From the NCBI RefSeq assembly GCF_021869535.1, contig NW_026262690.1, forward strand, positions 9,721,501-9,785,500: a stretch of 64,000 bases of DNA. The letters are read 5' to 3'. The notes under the pieces are model-generated. The model was not told where the DNA came from. It did not search any database and saw nothing but the letters and a program-made list of their open reading frames with translations. This document shows, one piece after another, positions 47,901 to 62,900 of this stretch. The translations under genes and the position numbers were made by a program. Source of the stretch: Mytilus californianus (taxonomy: Eukaryota; Mollusca; Bivalvia; Mytilida; Mytilidae). How positions within the stretch are numbered: the first letter of the stretch is position 1; every line of letters begins with the position of its first letter.

Positions 47901-50900
47901 CGCACAGCACAAGTGCAAAGGGGGGAAACCGTGATGGAAGAAATAGTAATCCTATCTGAAAGAATTTTTGTTACACACCAAATCATCAAGTGTCTTTTAA
48001 GTGTGTATATATATTTGTTTATTGGTACTGTATAATTACAGATAGTCCAAAATCCCCCATACCAAAAATAATTCAACATAAATAAGAATATATTAAAACA
48101 TGAATACATATCGAAATAAACATTTCATACAAAAAAATGCTTCTGTTTGTCGTTTGTTTGCTACATATCATTGATCTATTTCTATTTATAGCTCTAGATG
48201 AATTTTTTGTGATGGTTCAACTTGGTTGCCTTTTGATTTCATTTTCTTCATAAGTTATATTCTATGCTCGTCAATATTTGCCCTTTCCCATCTTTTATAT
48301 ACTGATTAACGACTAATATTGACGACAGAGTATTCTAAGATTAAGGTATCATATCTGAGTTTCTTGTTTAGGTTGTGATAGTTGGACCATATGAGCACCA
48401 TTCTAACACACTCCTTTGGAGGGAGTATGGAACACAAGTTAGTATAGGACTTTAGCATAAATTTCAATAAAATGTTTAATCTAAGTATGATAAACATATT
48501 TTTGGTTAATACCTAAAGTAAAAAAAATCACACAATTTACATAATTTTACGTGTAATGAGTAAACAGAATATCATATTATGATTGATTGATTGATGTTTA
48601 ATTTACGTCGCATCAGCACAAAAAGAAGGTTTAAAAAATAAGATGCCAATGAGACAACTTTTCACCAGAAACCAAATTATATAGAAGTTAGCAACTATAG
48701 TTCACCGTGCGACCTTCAACAATGACCAAAACCCAAACCGCATAGAAAGCTAATAAAGCCCCAGACATGACAAATGCTAAACAAACAAAACGAGAAAGCT
48801 AACGGCCTGGTTTATGTACAAAACAATATATGATATACAGCAACAAACGACAACCACCGAATTATAGGCCCCTGACTTTATGGTTTACATTCCTTATTTT
48901 TGTAACGGTATCTGCATATTTTCTCTTTTTCAAGGTTTTTAAAATTCTTTCAATTGTGTATAAATTTAGAATTTACATTTTTTAAACCTCGCTTTCTCAC
49001 ATTTGTAGTGTAATTGTTTTTATTTAAACACAGGTTGTTCGTATTAGAGATGATGAAAATGGTTATGTTGATACTAAACATCTTGAAGAGGAATTGAAGG
49101 TAACATAAAATAAGATCTTTCTAATAGTTTGAATAAAATTGTATATACAAGCAAACAATCCTTGAGAAGCAGACAATACAATTGGACAGAACCGATCAGC
49201 ATTACAAAACAAAGGGCTTTAAACAAATAATACCTAATTTCCTATAATATACATGTACATGTTGGTAGAGAGTTGTCTCATTGGCAATCATACCACATCT
49301 TCTTATCTTTATATGTAGATATGTAGTACTAGTACCATATTCATCCATGCTAAAAGTTCATGGACGAAATTCGTTTATTTTTTTTCAGTTTTGGAAAGAG
49401 AAAAGGCAACACGTTTTAGTAGTGATGTCAGCGTGCAGTAATGTGACGGGCATTGTAACAGACACAGATACTGTAGCAGTGTTAGCACACAGTCATGGGG
49501 CTTTAGTCGTATTTGATTATGCATCTGGAGGTTAGATCAAATGATACACGAATAGCTTTGTTATAGTTATACTGAGTGCCAATGTAGAAAAGCAACAATC
49601 ATTTTTTTGCATGACAATAGAAATGTAAAATACATACTAAAGTATGCACCCATTCATTATTTACACACCCTACAGTTAAGTACAATGCTTTACTGGAAAT
49701 AAAATGAAGTAGACGATTTACAACACTTTCAAAAGAGGAAATCTTGGACAATCATAGCTCGGTATATTTTCCTTTTGAATTTCAACCAAATCTTCCTTCA
49801 GTCTACTGGTTACTCAAATTCCATAATTGTCCTTAAAAAACAACGTTATATTGCTGTGTCTGACAAATGATAATAACTCTATTTCAAAGTGATATATATA
49901 TATAAATATTTAATAACTAAGGTATATATATATATAAACAATGTTACAGAAAATCTATTTACCTTTAATTAAGGTCCTTATCTGAAAATGGACATGAATT
50001 CATCAGAAAAAGGGTAAGCCATTTGTTTAATCGCATTCAAAGTTATAACAACATTTACCTATATGTATAGATAAGTTTAAGGATAGTTTTAATAGAAATT
50101 ATCGCCAAAGACATTGTTAAAAATAAGGCAAACATTTCTTTTTAGTTTGTGAAACTTTAATAGTCGATAGCAAACTTGAAATTTTCGTCTCGCTTGTGAC
50201 GAATGCCTCAAAATGCATAACAGTTGTGTGTTTGGTGGTGACGGCATTAAATATGAGACAACAGGTCATGTAAGCTTTGTGTATAAAGAAAGAAAACGAA
50301 TGATAAGATTACCGTGCGTACAATAATTTTTTTAGAAAAAAAATCTTCTGTGGGTTTACTCGGGGACCAAAAGTTTGGGAACCAACTACCTTAACGTTAT
50401 AGACTTTCAAGACGGTCTTAACAAAACGTGAATCGCCTAAGGTCAACTCTGCCTGCCGGATTTACATCTTTCACATAGTTTTACGTAACTGCATAACATA
50501 AATAAATGTTTGCTGAAAAGTTTTTCAACCAAAGTTTGATATATAGATAGCTAATAAAGTTTGTGATCGACGCTTAGTTTGTATTCTCAGATCAGTATCT
50601 AGTAACTATGTATGACCTATTTGTCAACAGGATTCATTCGTTACCTTTCATTAATACGTTTTTGCAGTTACAAGGATGCTATCATACTGAGTCCACATAA
50701 ATTTGTTGGTGGTCCAGGAACTCCAGGTAAGTGTACAAGTCGAGGTGTAGAAGTCTTATTACAAACGAGATACCAAATTCTAATGTTTCTGGTAATAGGG
50801 TAAATTTAGATATGATCCATGTTAAATCACTGGTCATTTCAATAAACTAATTTTACATTGTAGAAAGATTTTTGGAATATTTTCAGTACCGGTATTGATT

Positions 50901-53900
50901 TTATTTGGTCAATAGTTTTTATTAAATACATAACTAAGCACGCACTTGTAGTATAAATACTGGCATTTACAATTTCAGGTATTCTTTTCGCAAAGAAATG
51001 GATATTTAAAAATTCTGTTCCTGATAGAACTGGAGGAGGGACTGTTTTATATGTAAGTAAATAAAATAGTTAATTTACAGATCATGCTATACAAATATAT
51101 AGAACTTATAAAATTGTTTATTGGAAATAATTTGAAGTGTGCATTTTGTTTGTACAACTGCAACGGGATTACATTTCCAAGTAGACTTGTTACGTGTGTC
51201 AAACTTGCATGTATTTACATACATAATATTAAGTCAACCATTTTTGTTTTAAAGTAAAACATACTCTATGTATATAGATATAAGAAGATGTGATATGAGT
51301 GCCAATGAGACAACTCTCCATCCAAGTCACAATTTGTAAAAGTAAACCATTATAGGTCAAAGTACGGCCCCCAACACGGAGCCTTGGCTCACACCGAACA
51401 GCATGTATTTATTATTCTACCCTTAGTTTATTTATTTTGTATTTACATTGTGTCATAGGTCAAATTTATTTGTTCAGTGTATGTTCAATGGTGTTAATAT
51501 GTCCTTTGATTGAGTTAAGCTATTTCAGTTGATATTTTATAGTGTGTCTTTCTATGTTGTGATGTTACACTATTGTTTCAGAAAAAGGGTGAAGGTTTGG
51601 TACCATTAAAACGTTTAAACCCGCTGCATTTGTTTGCACCTGTCCTAAGTCAGGAATCTGATGTTCAGTAGTTGTCGTTTGTTGATGTGGTTCATAAGTG
51701 TTTCTCGTTTCTCGTTTTTTATATAGATTAGGCCGTTGGTTTTCCCGTTTGAATGGTTTTACACTAGTAATTTTTTGGGGCCCTTTATAGCTTACTTTTC
51801 GGTGTGAGCCAAGGCTCCGTGTTGAAGACCGTACTGTGACCTATAATGGTTTACTTTTTTAAATTTTGACTTGGATGGAGAGTTGTCTCATTGGCACTCA
51901 TACCACATCTTATATCTATGTCTATAACGGACTACAGATATGCAAATTGAGTATGTTAGAATAAATCAATTCACCGTTCAGCAGTATAAATAATTAGAAA
52001 TTAAATTGTATTTATCTAAAAGGTGACGAAACAAACGCATTGGTATAGCAGTAATATAGAAGAACGAGAAGAGGGAGGGACACCAGATATCATCGGCTGT
52101 ATAAGGGCAGGACTGGTGTTTCAACTGAAACAGGCATGGTTTTTTATAAATACATTGAAATACAATCAATTTCATTAATATTTCTTTGAAAATGGTATCC
52201 AAAATATTGAACAAGAACCCTTTTTTAATTCTATATTGACTGCATTTGAATAAAAACTCATCAACGTGTCTTCTTTACAGCAATGAAAATATCGAATAAG
52301 ATTTCTACTTATGATGATGCATTTTATGAGATAAGAAGTTGATTATCAGATGGTATTCTTTATATTGTAGAATGTGGGAACAGATATAATACATCATAGA
52401 GAGGAAGAATCTTGTCAGTATGTAGAATACTTACAAAAAATGAAAACAATGGTGTGGATGCTATGAATTTAGTATGAACTGAGGGCATGTGGGTATACGT
52501 CAATGAGAGAACAATCCAACAACACAAAAAACCCAAAAGACATCAAACTTTTCATTTTTTAAGTAAAGATTAATCAAATTTTGGGTTGAATCTCCTAAAA
52601 CTTGCTAGAGAATATCATTGGGAACACTAACCGGTCACCGAGAATTGTATCGACTCAGTTTTAGATTAGAGTAAATGTAAATTTATAGTATAATATACAT
52701 GTATGTTGTTTTGGTTTGCATGTTCTAAAGGATGGTCATGTATTGGAAACATCAACTGTAGTAAGACAAAGCAGGAGAAAACATTTCTAGTTTTTCAAAA
52801 TGTGGTTTGCAACTAAATACATTTCACATACATGACAACCTCGAATTATAAATTGCACACGACCCGACAAAAAGTGACATTATCTTTATAGATACTTGTC
52901 TCCTAATAAAATTTTGTGAAGTATAGGCTATGATGATGACCGTGTTCTTTTGTTGAGAATTACATAAATTTAGTTTATCAGCGTCACTTATCTTTAGTTA
53001 AACACACAACAGTTGAATACGACGACAGCCTAACAGTCTTATGAGAGGGGAAAGCTTATTTGCCAACTTTTTGCTCAGCGTAACAAAGTTTTACTGCTGA
53101 TAACACATTGGATAAACACTGTCATAGATCCTGTGTGTTCACCATCATCTATATGAGGATTCGTCAAATTCTGTATGCTTTAATTTTGAAACCATTTTTA
53201 ACCGGATTTTCGAAGGAAAAATCGGTTATTAATTTGGGGATGTACGGCGGGCGGGCAGGCGGACGAAATCTTTTCAAAGTTAGATATGTTGTTTCCTGTG
53301 ACTAAATGAAGGTCAAGTTCAATTTTCACGATTTTAGCTTTTCTCGTTGTTGAGTTGTAGACCTTTCAGTAGCGAAAAGTGATATTTATTATATGATTTA
53401 TTTTTATTTTGAGTTATTTCCCTTTGAACAGAAATGGCGTTATTAATAAGTATATGTCAATGATTGTATGTGTTCAATTGATTTTACTCAGGAGTTGTAA
53501 AAAAATTCTTTATAACTATTTTTTTTTTAAGTCATGTGTGTTTTGAAGATAGATTTCACAGTTATTATGTGGTATTTTATTTTTGTTGGGTGAGTTAATG
53601 TTTAATTTTTACTTGATCCTGTTTGGGGGTCCAGATTTGCAAATATCTTTTTCATTGGATAATAATCTATTTTTATTAAAGGATATATTTCATTACATTA
53701 CATTGTGTAGATAAGGTGTTGACATTGTAAGATAAGTTGCAGATATTAGTTTGTGACAAATGAAAGAAAAAATATTGGGAACTATTAATTATATATATTA
53801 AGTTTGATTACACTAATAACAAACATGTGGTAATTATCAATCACAATTATATTTGGAGTGACAGATTTATTTGAAAAATTTGTTTTTCCTAAGTTTGGTT

Positions 53901-56900
53901 GATGATAAGCTCTGTAGGACAGTATAATTATAGTTTTAGATTTACTGTTCATTATTAGACATTTTGAAGATGATTACAGATAATTTTTATAGATTTTTAA
54001 AAGACATTGTATTAAGATATTTTGGAGAAAAAAAAATCTTTTCCTTGGTAAATTATTTGAAGAATTTTGTGATAGGTTTGTTTGTTATTCTGTATAAATT
54101 AATTTTCTTAATGCTATATATATTTTTTTTACTTGATCCTGTTTGGGGGTCCAGATTTGCAAATATCATTTATATGCAGGAAAATGCGGTTTGCTGTCAC
54201 TCTGACAGCCTCTTGTTCTCTATTCTTTAGAAAGTTTGTCCATTATTCTCTATTTTATATATTTTAGCCACTATTATTCTCTATTCTTTTTTTTATTATT
54301 TTTTCTTATCCTTTTTTTTTGGCCTATTTTTTCTATATTATTGACCCATTATTCTCTATTCTGTAAACCCCATACAGACCCTCCTATATCTGACATCATT
54401 GCCAGTTTGTCACTGTCATGGCAATATCACTTGTCCTTTGGTATTAAGGTTGATGAACCCATATTCCAGATATTCTTATTCTGCCGACGAAATGGTCTCT
54501 CATTTCGTTAAGAGGTGGTCATTAGATTTTACATGCGTTATATCCCAAATGTCCAGTGTCATATATCTGACATTATTGCCGGTTTTATCATTGTCATTGC
54601 ATATACAAGGGCCTTTTGATGTTACGGATTAAGCATATATAGCAAGAGATGTTAATCCGTCGACGTACGTGGTGTTACTTCGTAAAGAGGTCAATAGATT
54701 GGGACTGTCCAGATCCCCTGTAGGATTATCGCGGGACTTCAAATGTCATCGCTGTAGTTTTCAGATAGTTTGCAGTATCTCGATTTTGCCTTGTGATATG
54801 GAATTTCTGATTACAAAAAAATCATTTAAGGGACTGTTATGTCTGACATGTTTGATTTATTTGTCACGTTACTATGGGTTTGAGCATTCCAGATGAAGGT
54901 AAAGCCAGAAAGCGTTCCGGACGCACCACATTTGATTAATTTAAACGTAATTTAAACCAAATTATATACTATTATTATTGCTCGTCATTCTTAATATAGA
55001 TTCAGTATTGTAATTTGAATTTGACTTTAATTATTTTTACAGGAAAGCTTTCAATATCTGGTCAGTTAATCCGAGTATTCATATATTGGGAAGTCAAACT
55101 GCAAATCGAATACCAATATTTTCTTTTTTGACTATCCACCATGCTACCGGTAAACTTGTTCATCATAATTTCATTTCATTATTGCTGAATGAATTGTTTG
55201 GGATACAAGCTAGAAGTGGCTGCGCATGTGCAGGTCCATATGGACAGGTAGGTTTAGAACAGTGGTGGACTATATTTTCAATTATATAAAACGTAATTAT
55301 AATACATAAAAAGGATACTTGGAATAATGAAAATATTGGACAGTACAACAAACTACATAAACACCCGATGACTTCGAAAAACAAAACCCAGCCTACAAAT
55401 AAAAACAAATAAAAAACAGCAACAATATATTTTCCAGATAGACTGACTTGATACATGCACAAACTGTGTTTTGTTAAACTAGTTTGGCGCTTGCGCAAAC
55501 ATCCCTCTTTACATATCTAGACCATAGATTGTACAAATAAAACACAGCATAAAAAAATGCACAGTCCAGATAACACCATGCAGAATGACCACTATCTTGA
55601 ACAAGGAAAGAAAAGACGATACTTAGATTGGAAGCAGGATACAAATGTTTTTGTTACTACAAGAAGCTAGGTTAGATGTCCACAGCTGCTGGTTGAGAAC
55701 TGCCGTACAAGTGGATGATGATAAGAAACTACACACACTCCTACCAGGTTCCATCATGTATTATCATAACATATATAATTAAAATTAACAATATTTGTGA
55801 GAAGTCAGTAAGTATTTAAAATTGGATGAAAGAACGATTCTAAAGTATCGGTTAATATACCACGTATGTTACTCTTGGCTTCCTACAGTCTTAGTTCAAA
55901 AGTGTTTCTCCTATTGGAAATCCCCCTTTATTTCATATAAAAACACATTTTTAATAAAAATTCTACTGAAGATTTTTCTTGTCTTAAGTTAAAATTGAAT
56001 GCTTATGAATTTGTGAGAAAAAACTAGAAGAAGAAATATCTTTTTGAATATTGTTTCAAAATTTCTTGTAGGATTTGCTGGGCATATCGGAACCTCTAGC
56101 AAAAAAATTCATTACTTATCTACAAGATAAACGTCCGGGGTTCGTATAAAAAATACTATAGGTTCATGTCTTCTTCTCTTATAACAACTGATTGGTTGAA
56201 TTTATAGTTTGTTTTATGCCCAGTGGCTTATATTTTATTATATCTGAAGGAGACAAAATAAACAATAAGTGCAATAAGTAAAATATGCAGAGCGTGTTGA
56301 GCGAGTGTGATGAAGGCTGATAGTTTTGACTACCAATTATAAAAGAGGGCATGATTGATAGTGGCTAGAAATTTGCTTTGTCACCAATCCGACAAGACAT
56401 ATCTACCTATTAATAAATTCCGGGAAGTAAAACTGACGACTTATCCCTTGAGAATGTGCTTTACTGCCAAAAGGGAAATATTGTTTTATGTTGAAGACGA
56501 GTAATTTCGAATTGTTAATGTAATGCAATATCCACCGAATAATGATGTCCGGCTGTTCCATCAAACACAAAGGAGTAAGTAGTTTCTTTTCCAGTATCGG
56601 CACTTGTTGCTTTGGTCATGACAAATACAATTCCAATGACAAGTCGGAGACCCGACAGATGAACAGTTTTTACAGCGGATGACCGTGAGGACAGTCCGGT
56701 GTTATGTTGCCACAGACATTTCTACCCACGCGACTTGCGTTTTTGACTGATAACCGAACGTATTTCGTATAATTACGAGTATGTTATCGAGTGCAAGATA
56801 ACATTCCTTCTCTAATTCTTCGTCAATTTATCCCTTTCTGCACCCATTGTATAAAAAAAAATTTAATCAACGTGTGGTTCGTTTGATCTCAGTTCTTCAT

Positions 56901-59900
56901 TGGTTAAAATCCGATTATGACGTCGAATTTTCTTGCTTTCCTCTGAATTTCCTATTGTGACGGCATGAAAATAGGCGACCATGCCTGATGACGTCACATA
57001 GAAAGAACACACCTTTTTGCAGATCATTCGAAAAGAAGGAATAAATTTGACTGCGTATTGTTTGAAAATCATTAGAGAAACAGATTCCACCACCAAATCT
57101 CGTGTAATACGATATTTATCCACTCTCGACAGTTAAATTTTAAATATTTAAAACGCTCGGCGAGCCTCGCGTTTTAAATTTGAAAATTTAACTGTCTCGA
57201 GTGGATAAATATCGTATCACACTCGATGCAGTGGTAGAATCTATATTTATCGCCTTTTTTGTTATATATTAATTTCATCGATAAATATTCATGAAAATAA
57301 TTTTTAAGAACATAGATAAATGATATGAAAATTTATCATATATTTAGTACAAAATACAGCAATTTTGTAAATCTAATAAAGGTTCTTTTTTCCAGTCTGT
57401 ATCACCTACCCTGTATCGCATACCCTGTATCGCATAGCTAAACCCGTATCGCATACCCCGTATCGCATAGCTAAATCCGTATCGCATAACTGGCGTGACG
57501 TCAGAAATCAAATGACGTCAACGTTTGACGTATGACGACCAGTTGCTGTATTTCCGGGCACAGGAAAAAAGTAAGTTCCCACTCAAGAAATATCATATCA
57601 TTTCAACTAAAATCGTTTTATTTTCAAAAAAAATGTTACCCAGTAACTTTATAAGCGATTTTTATAAAATAGATACAATAAGTTTTTTAGTGGGAACTCA
57701 CTTTAGTCCAATGACTGTGTATATAGGAATCCCCTGTTTGTCTGTTAATAATCTTTGAATAGATGATACTTGGTAACATTGTTGTCCATATTTATGTATA
57801 CAAATGAGTTCAGATTATAGTATAATGATTAAACTTTACAACAAATATTGGGAACGTGGGTTGTATTCTATATTTTGTTTGTTATATTTTCGGACGATTT
57901 AAAAAAAAAGTATATCACATTAATCTGATTCTATTTAAATATATGATAAACAGAATAACACATGACAAAATCCGTATCGCATGCTGTATCACCACTCGAC
58001 CAATATCAGACCTCGGGACCTTCGACCCTCGTGACTGATATTGGTTTCTCGTGGTGATACACGCGGCATGCGATACGGATTTTGCCATGTATTATTCTAT
58101 ATGTATTGCAGTCGGGAGAAATATATATGTATAAATAACAAATCAAGAATACCGAAAATTTGATTAAAATTTGTGTTAACGCATGCGGAAGAATATCTCA
58201 AGAACGTTTTGCAACAAACGCGGGAAAATATGAATGCCTAGTCGAATCCAATCTATGATAATCTATTAGAAAAACGAATTATTACAGAAGAGTGTCCACC
58301 ATGCACTTGTACTGCACTATCATTAGAATAGTAGAATAGAATGATATACAAATGGATGTAAATTATATATAACTGTTATACACATATTAATTTAATATAT
58401 AACAACAAACCAGAGTATACTGATAACAAATGATTATATCACTACAATATAATAGTTATTACAGTGAGGTTAAATTCCCTGTCATTTATTCATCATCCAC
58501 ACACGAACTTGTCTCTTAAAAAATATATCTACGTACCTTAACCTAACTTTCAGGTATAGAGATGTGATTTTTTTTTCTGAGACAAGTGCCTGTGACCATC
58601 CACCAGAACTTGCGGTCATCCTATGTTCAGTACTTCAGTACTTTGATTATACATGAAATCAAGTTATAATTACTTAAATGTGAAAAGGGAACATTATTTT
58701 GTTAGATTATTACTTTGTTATTAATCAGTTTTTTTTAAAAAGACAATCCGGTACATGTTTAAATGTTTCTATGAAAACCTAATGTTTCACCATTGCTGTG
58801 ACAGAGGGTAACTTTGTTATTATCGTTTTCTGTATACCATTGTATTGTCAGATGTTATCGGAATAAACTTATGTTGAAGAATTTTGATTTAGTTAAAATA
58901 AAAAGTAAAAAAAAAGAAACAAGCCACAGAGGCCAAAACAAAAATTCAACTAGGCAAGCACCGGAGACTCAACTAGGCAAGCACCGGAGATTCAGCTAGG
59001 CAAACAACGGAGACTCAACTAGGAAGGCACCGGCGATTCATAATAACATCAACGATACCAATATCCTGCACCAGATGCGTATTTCTACAGTAAATGTCTA
59101 TTCAGTTCGAGGCCAAAATATTTGAAAAACCAAAACAAATACAAACGTTGAAGAGGTGATCAAACCAATAATAATCTAAAATATCATGGCTAATCCAGAC
59201 AACAAATCAAAGCTGTGCACGAGAGAGTTCTATATTCTACAAGCTACGATCACTGCCACGCACATTCTACAATTTAATGACATTATTTTATGACAATTGT
59301 ATATAGCCATTTGACATTTAGATCTGTTTTACATAGGTACGAGAAGAATGGGCCAACAAAACTGGAAATACTTAAGTAAGTGATTTTGTTGATATTGTAA
59401 CAAACTCAAACTCAAGAATATCACAAAGATGTACATCTAGTGTATATCACACCAGAACAAATAACAACAATTCTGCATTTGTTTTAAAATTCTATTCTTT
59501 CTGTTTGCATGGTTGCAACTTCCTAACTGCATAGAGAGGTGTTACGTTTTCTTTTAGGTTCCCATGTAATATTACAGTAAATTAGTAAACGAGGTTGATG
59601 GGACATTTTAACTCACCACCAATCATATCAAAAAAAATTTTTTTAATATCATAGCTGTACATTTTCCATTATTTTCCCTACTTTTGTTTTGTTGTATTCG
59701 TTCTCATCACTTACCTTGTTTTTCATATTCCAATTGACCAATCACCCTCGTCCCATTTTTTTCGACGCTATTTATTTAGTATCCTCTACTTGTTATTTAT
59801 CTATTATGATACATGCAGATGCCGATAAAAGCACTATGAACATTGGAACTTGGTCACTATGTCCTTAGTGCGTATAATATTTTGTAGTTCTGTCTAATAT

Positions 59901-62900
59901 CATTAGTGTCACTCGTAAATGGGATTGATATGTTTATAGGTAATGTTTTATACTGTATTGTAACTGAATTTTTTCAACAAGTTGCAGGAAATGATAACGA
60001 AAAGTTTTTTTTTGCTAGGCGTTTTTATAAGTGCAAGATAAAAAAGTTAAAATATGTATGCACAATTTTGTTTTAAACACTACCCTCATTGGCTATTTTT
60101 GGTAAATTGATAAATCGAGCCCCATATTAACATATTTGATTTTCAAAAGGACTTTTGTGATCTTCTGGTCTGTTTACACGACCGACCTTATGAAGACCAA
60201 AAGCCTTCAAGAATGATTTGTTTATCTGAGGAGAATACTGTTTTTTTTATTGTTTAGAGTGTCATTTAAATGAAAGTTTGATATACCGAATTTGAATATA
60301 CCAAATTGCCAATTTGAACAAGGAAATAAATGATGCCACCACATAATTCGGAAGGTAGAGTAAAAAAGTAATCGCAACTATTGAAGGCTATATATAAGGG
60401 AACAATCATAGCTGTCGCTCAAGAAAAGTAAAAATGTCCTCAGATGTTAAATGTCTCATCATAACATTGAAATCGTTAGTATTTTATATGTCTACTTCTA
60501 TGTTTATATTTAATTTAACTCATTGATTTGACTAATTTAGTTTTATAGTTTTTCATTATGTTAGATATAATATATTTATATATTTGTTAATTAGACCAGG
60601 ATTCACCAGACTTAATCTCCCATACTTTTATGACGATGAGCACATAAATTATATAATACAAGCGGTTGACATGGTTACAAAACATGGATGGAAACTTTTA
60701 CCTCAGGTAAGGCAAAATATTTCACAGTCTTTGACATGCTGTTGTTTTGATATAAGCTTCTCTCTGAATCTAAATAATATACCAATGCTCTCATTGGGGA
60801 TAAGAAAAATACTGGTTCGTGTTTCTCAGTCTTTATTTTTTTCTATGTTGTTGTCTGTGCGTCGTTTTACTTTCCCCCCATACCGCATAGCAAGTTGATA
60901 ATACTTTCATATGAAATATAAACTGATAGTATGTGTTCTCATTAGGAATAAGAACTGGCAATGCGTTCATTGGTGATATAGGCTTACAATGCTTTCATTG
61001 GTAATATAGGCTAACTGCTTTCGTAAGTGATATACGCTAACTGCTTTCATCAGTGATATAAGCTGACACAGCTCTCGGTGTATATATATATATATAAGCT
61101 TATAATGCATTTTTTTTTATTTTAGCTGACACTGCTCTGTTAGCTACCAATAATTTGCTTGTGATATCGCCGAATGCGACTCATCGCCGTAATTTAACTT
61201 ACGATGAGTAACACGATGGGTGCCACTAGTGGGGTAGGAACTGATTAATCTCCCGGATCACCAGAGTTCATCCCTGGCTTTTGGAGGGATTTTTGTTGCT
61301 ATTTTTTTTTCAGTGTAATGTAGTGTTTTGTTATTATTGTTAGTCTTTTCTTTAGTCATGGTGTCGTCTGTTTTTGTTGGACTTATTGACTACCCCCTTT
61401 GGTATCGTCTCGCTCTTAGATAACAAAGTTAAACGTTTATATATTTGGTCAGTTCTGACTGGGCCCTCTTACTTTGAAGTTTGTCACTTTCCTGAATTAT
61501 GTCTTTTGTGTTTCCTTTACTTTGAGTTAAAATTTATCAATAAGTAAGAAATGCAAAAATCTGTTTTAGTGACTATATTTAGTATGAATAATTTAATCCA
61601 TTTATTTAGATGTGTTATATTGTCCTTTGCATTTTTTTTATTAGAAAATATCAATTACATTGAAAGAATTACAACAATATATAGGATCGAATTGTGATAG
61701 CAATAATTTCTTAAATGTTACAGGACCAAAAGTACAAAAAAAAATATTTTAGCATTTTCGGGTATATTAAAGCAGTTAAATTTGTCTTAATTGTGGTCAA
61801 TATTTTCTGTTTATTTGCCATTAGTATACTTTCGATGGGCAGTCTGGAACTTGGCATCAAAGAGCAGAAGGTCATATGGACGTAAATACACTTATTCGTC
61901 TACGAGATCTTGACTTCAATAACAAGAGGCATTTAGACTTGACGAAGAACTCAACAGTCAAGAAAGGACCTTCATTTAAAGTAAGCGCTTCAAATATAAA
62001 CCAACGATGACGATTTTATGTAACGTCAAGTATTCCTGTAATAACCCTCTTCGTGTGCACTTTGAACCAAACGATTCAGTTTGGAAGCCAAGTATATATA
62101 TAACGTTGGGGTCATACTTACAAAAAGATCAAGAACAGAACAAATAAAATTCGTCCGTCTTATTTGCTTGAAAAAGCTATAATGATTTTTTTTATACAAT
62201 TACAAAGCAGTATTTTAACCTTTTAAAGCAAATCTAGCCGTTCCAAAATTAATTGTACCTTGATTGCTATCCATATTACTTATATAAAATGCAAAATTTT
62301 ATTATACTTAAAACATTGGAGACATCGAAAAATGTGCACAAGACAATATATTCAAGTTATATTTCCTACATTGTTTGTCATTATGTCACAGTGAAAAAAT
62401 GACAAAAATTGATTATGAGACTTTTCGGACATTTTGTAAAAGATTTTGTAAAATCACTGTTTTTGTTATATTTGCAATATTTCAATAAGGGATTTTGTTA
62501 ATTTTATTGTGAAAGGTTTAAGTCAAGTTTAGAAAATTAAGATAATCTAATTTCATGTTTTAATTTGATTTTCAATTAGCGACATTTTACTTCAATTGAT
62601 CTATTATTCGTAAATGTTTAATGTCTTTAATTTCATGAATAAGTCTGTATGTTCTATTGTTAATTATTATCTATGTGCTAATTTTGCTGTAATCCCTTAA
62701 TTGAATTTTCTCACTCATTTAGAGAAATATTTGTCAAGTCTACTCTAGTAATTTTTGGTTTGTTATATAAACTGTTTTATTATTTTGATGTGGCAGATTG
62801 GATTTAGTATTACACTGAGCAGTTCCAACTCTGTACAATTGTATTCCATGCTGAACTTATTAAATTATACATCGCGCTAACCAGATTCTGTGTCTTTTGT

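Noticed and set aside
52281-52341. Possible exon after 'ctttacag' beginning with an ATGAAAATATC segment
   Set aside because: No donor gives a compatible frame, and the conserved family sequence is restored by skipping it to 52371.
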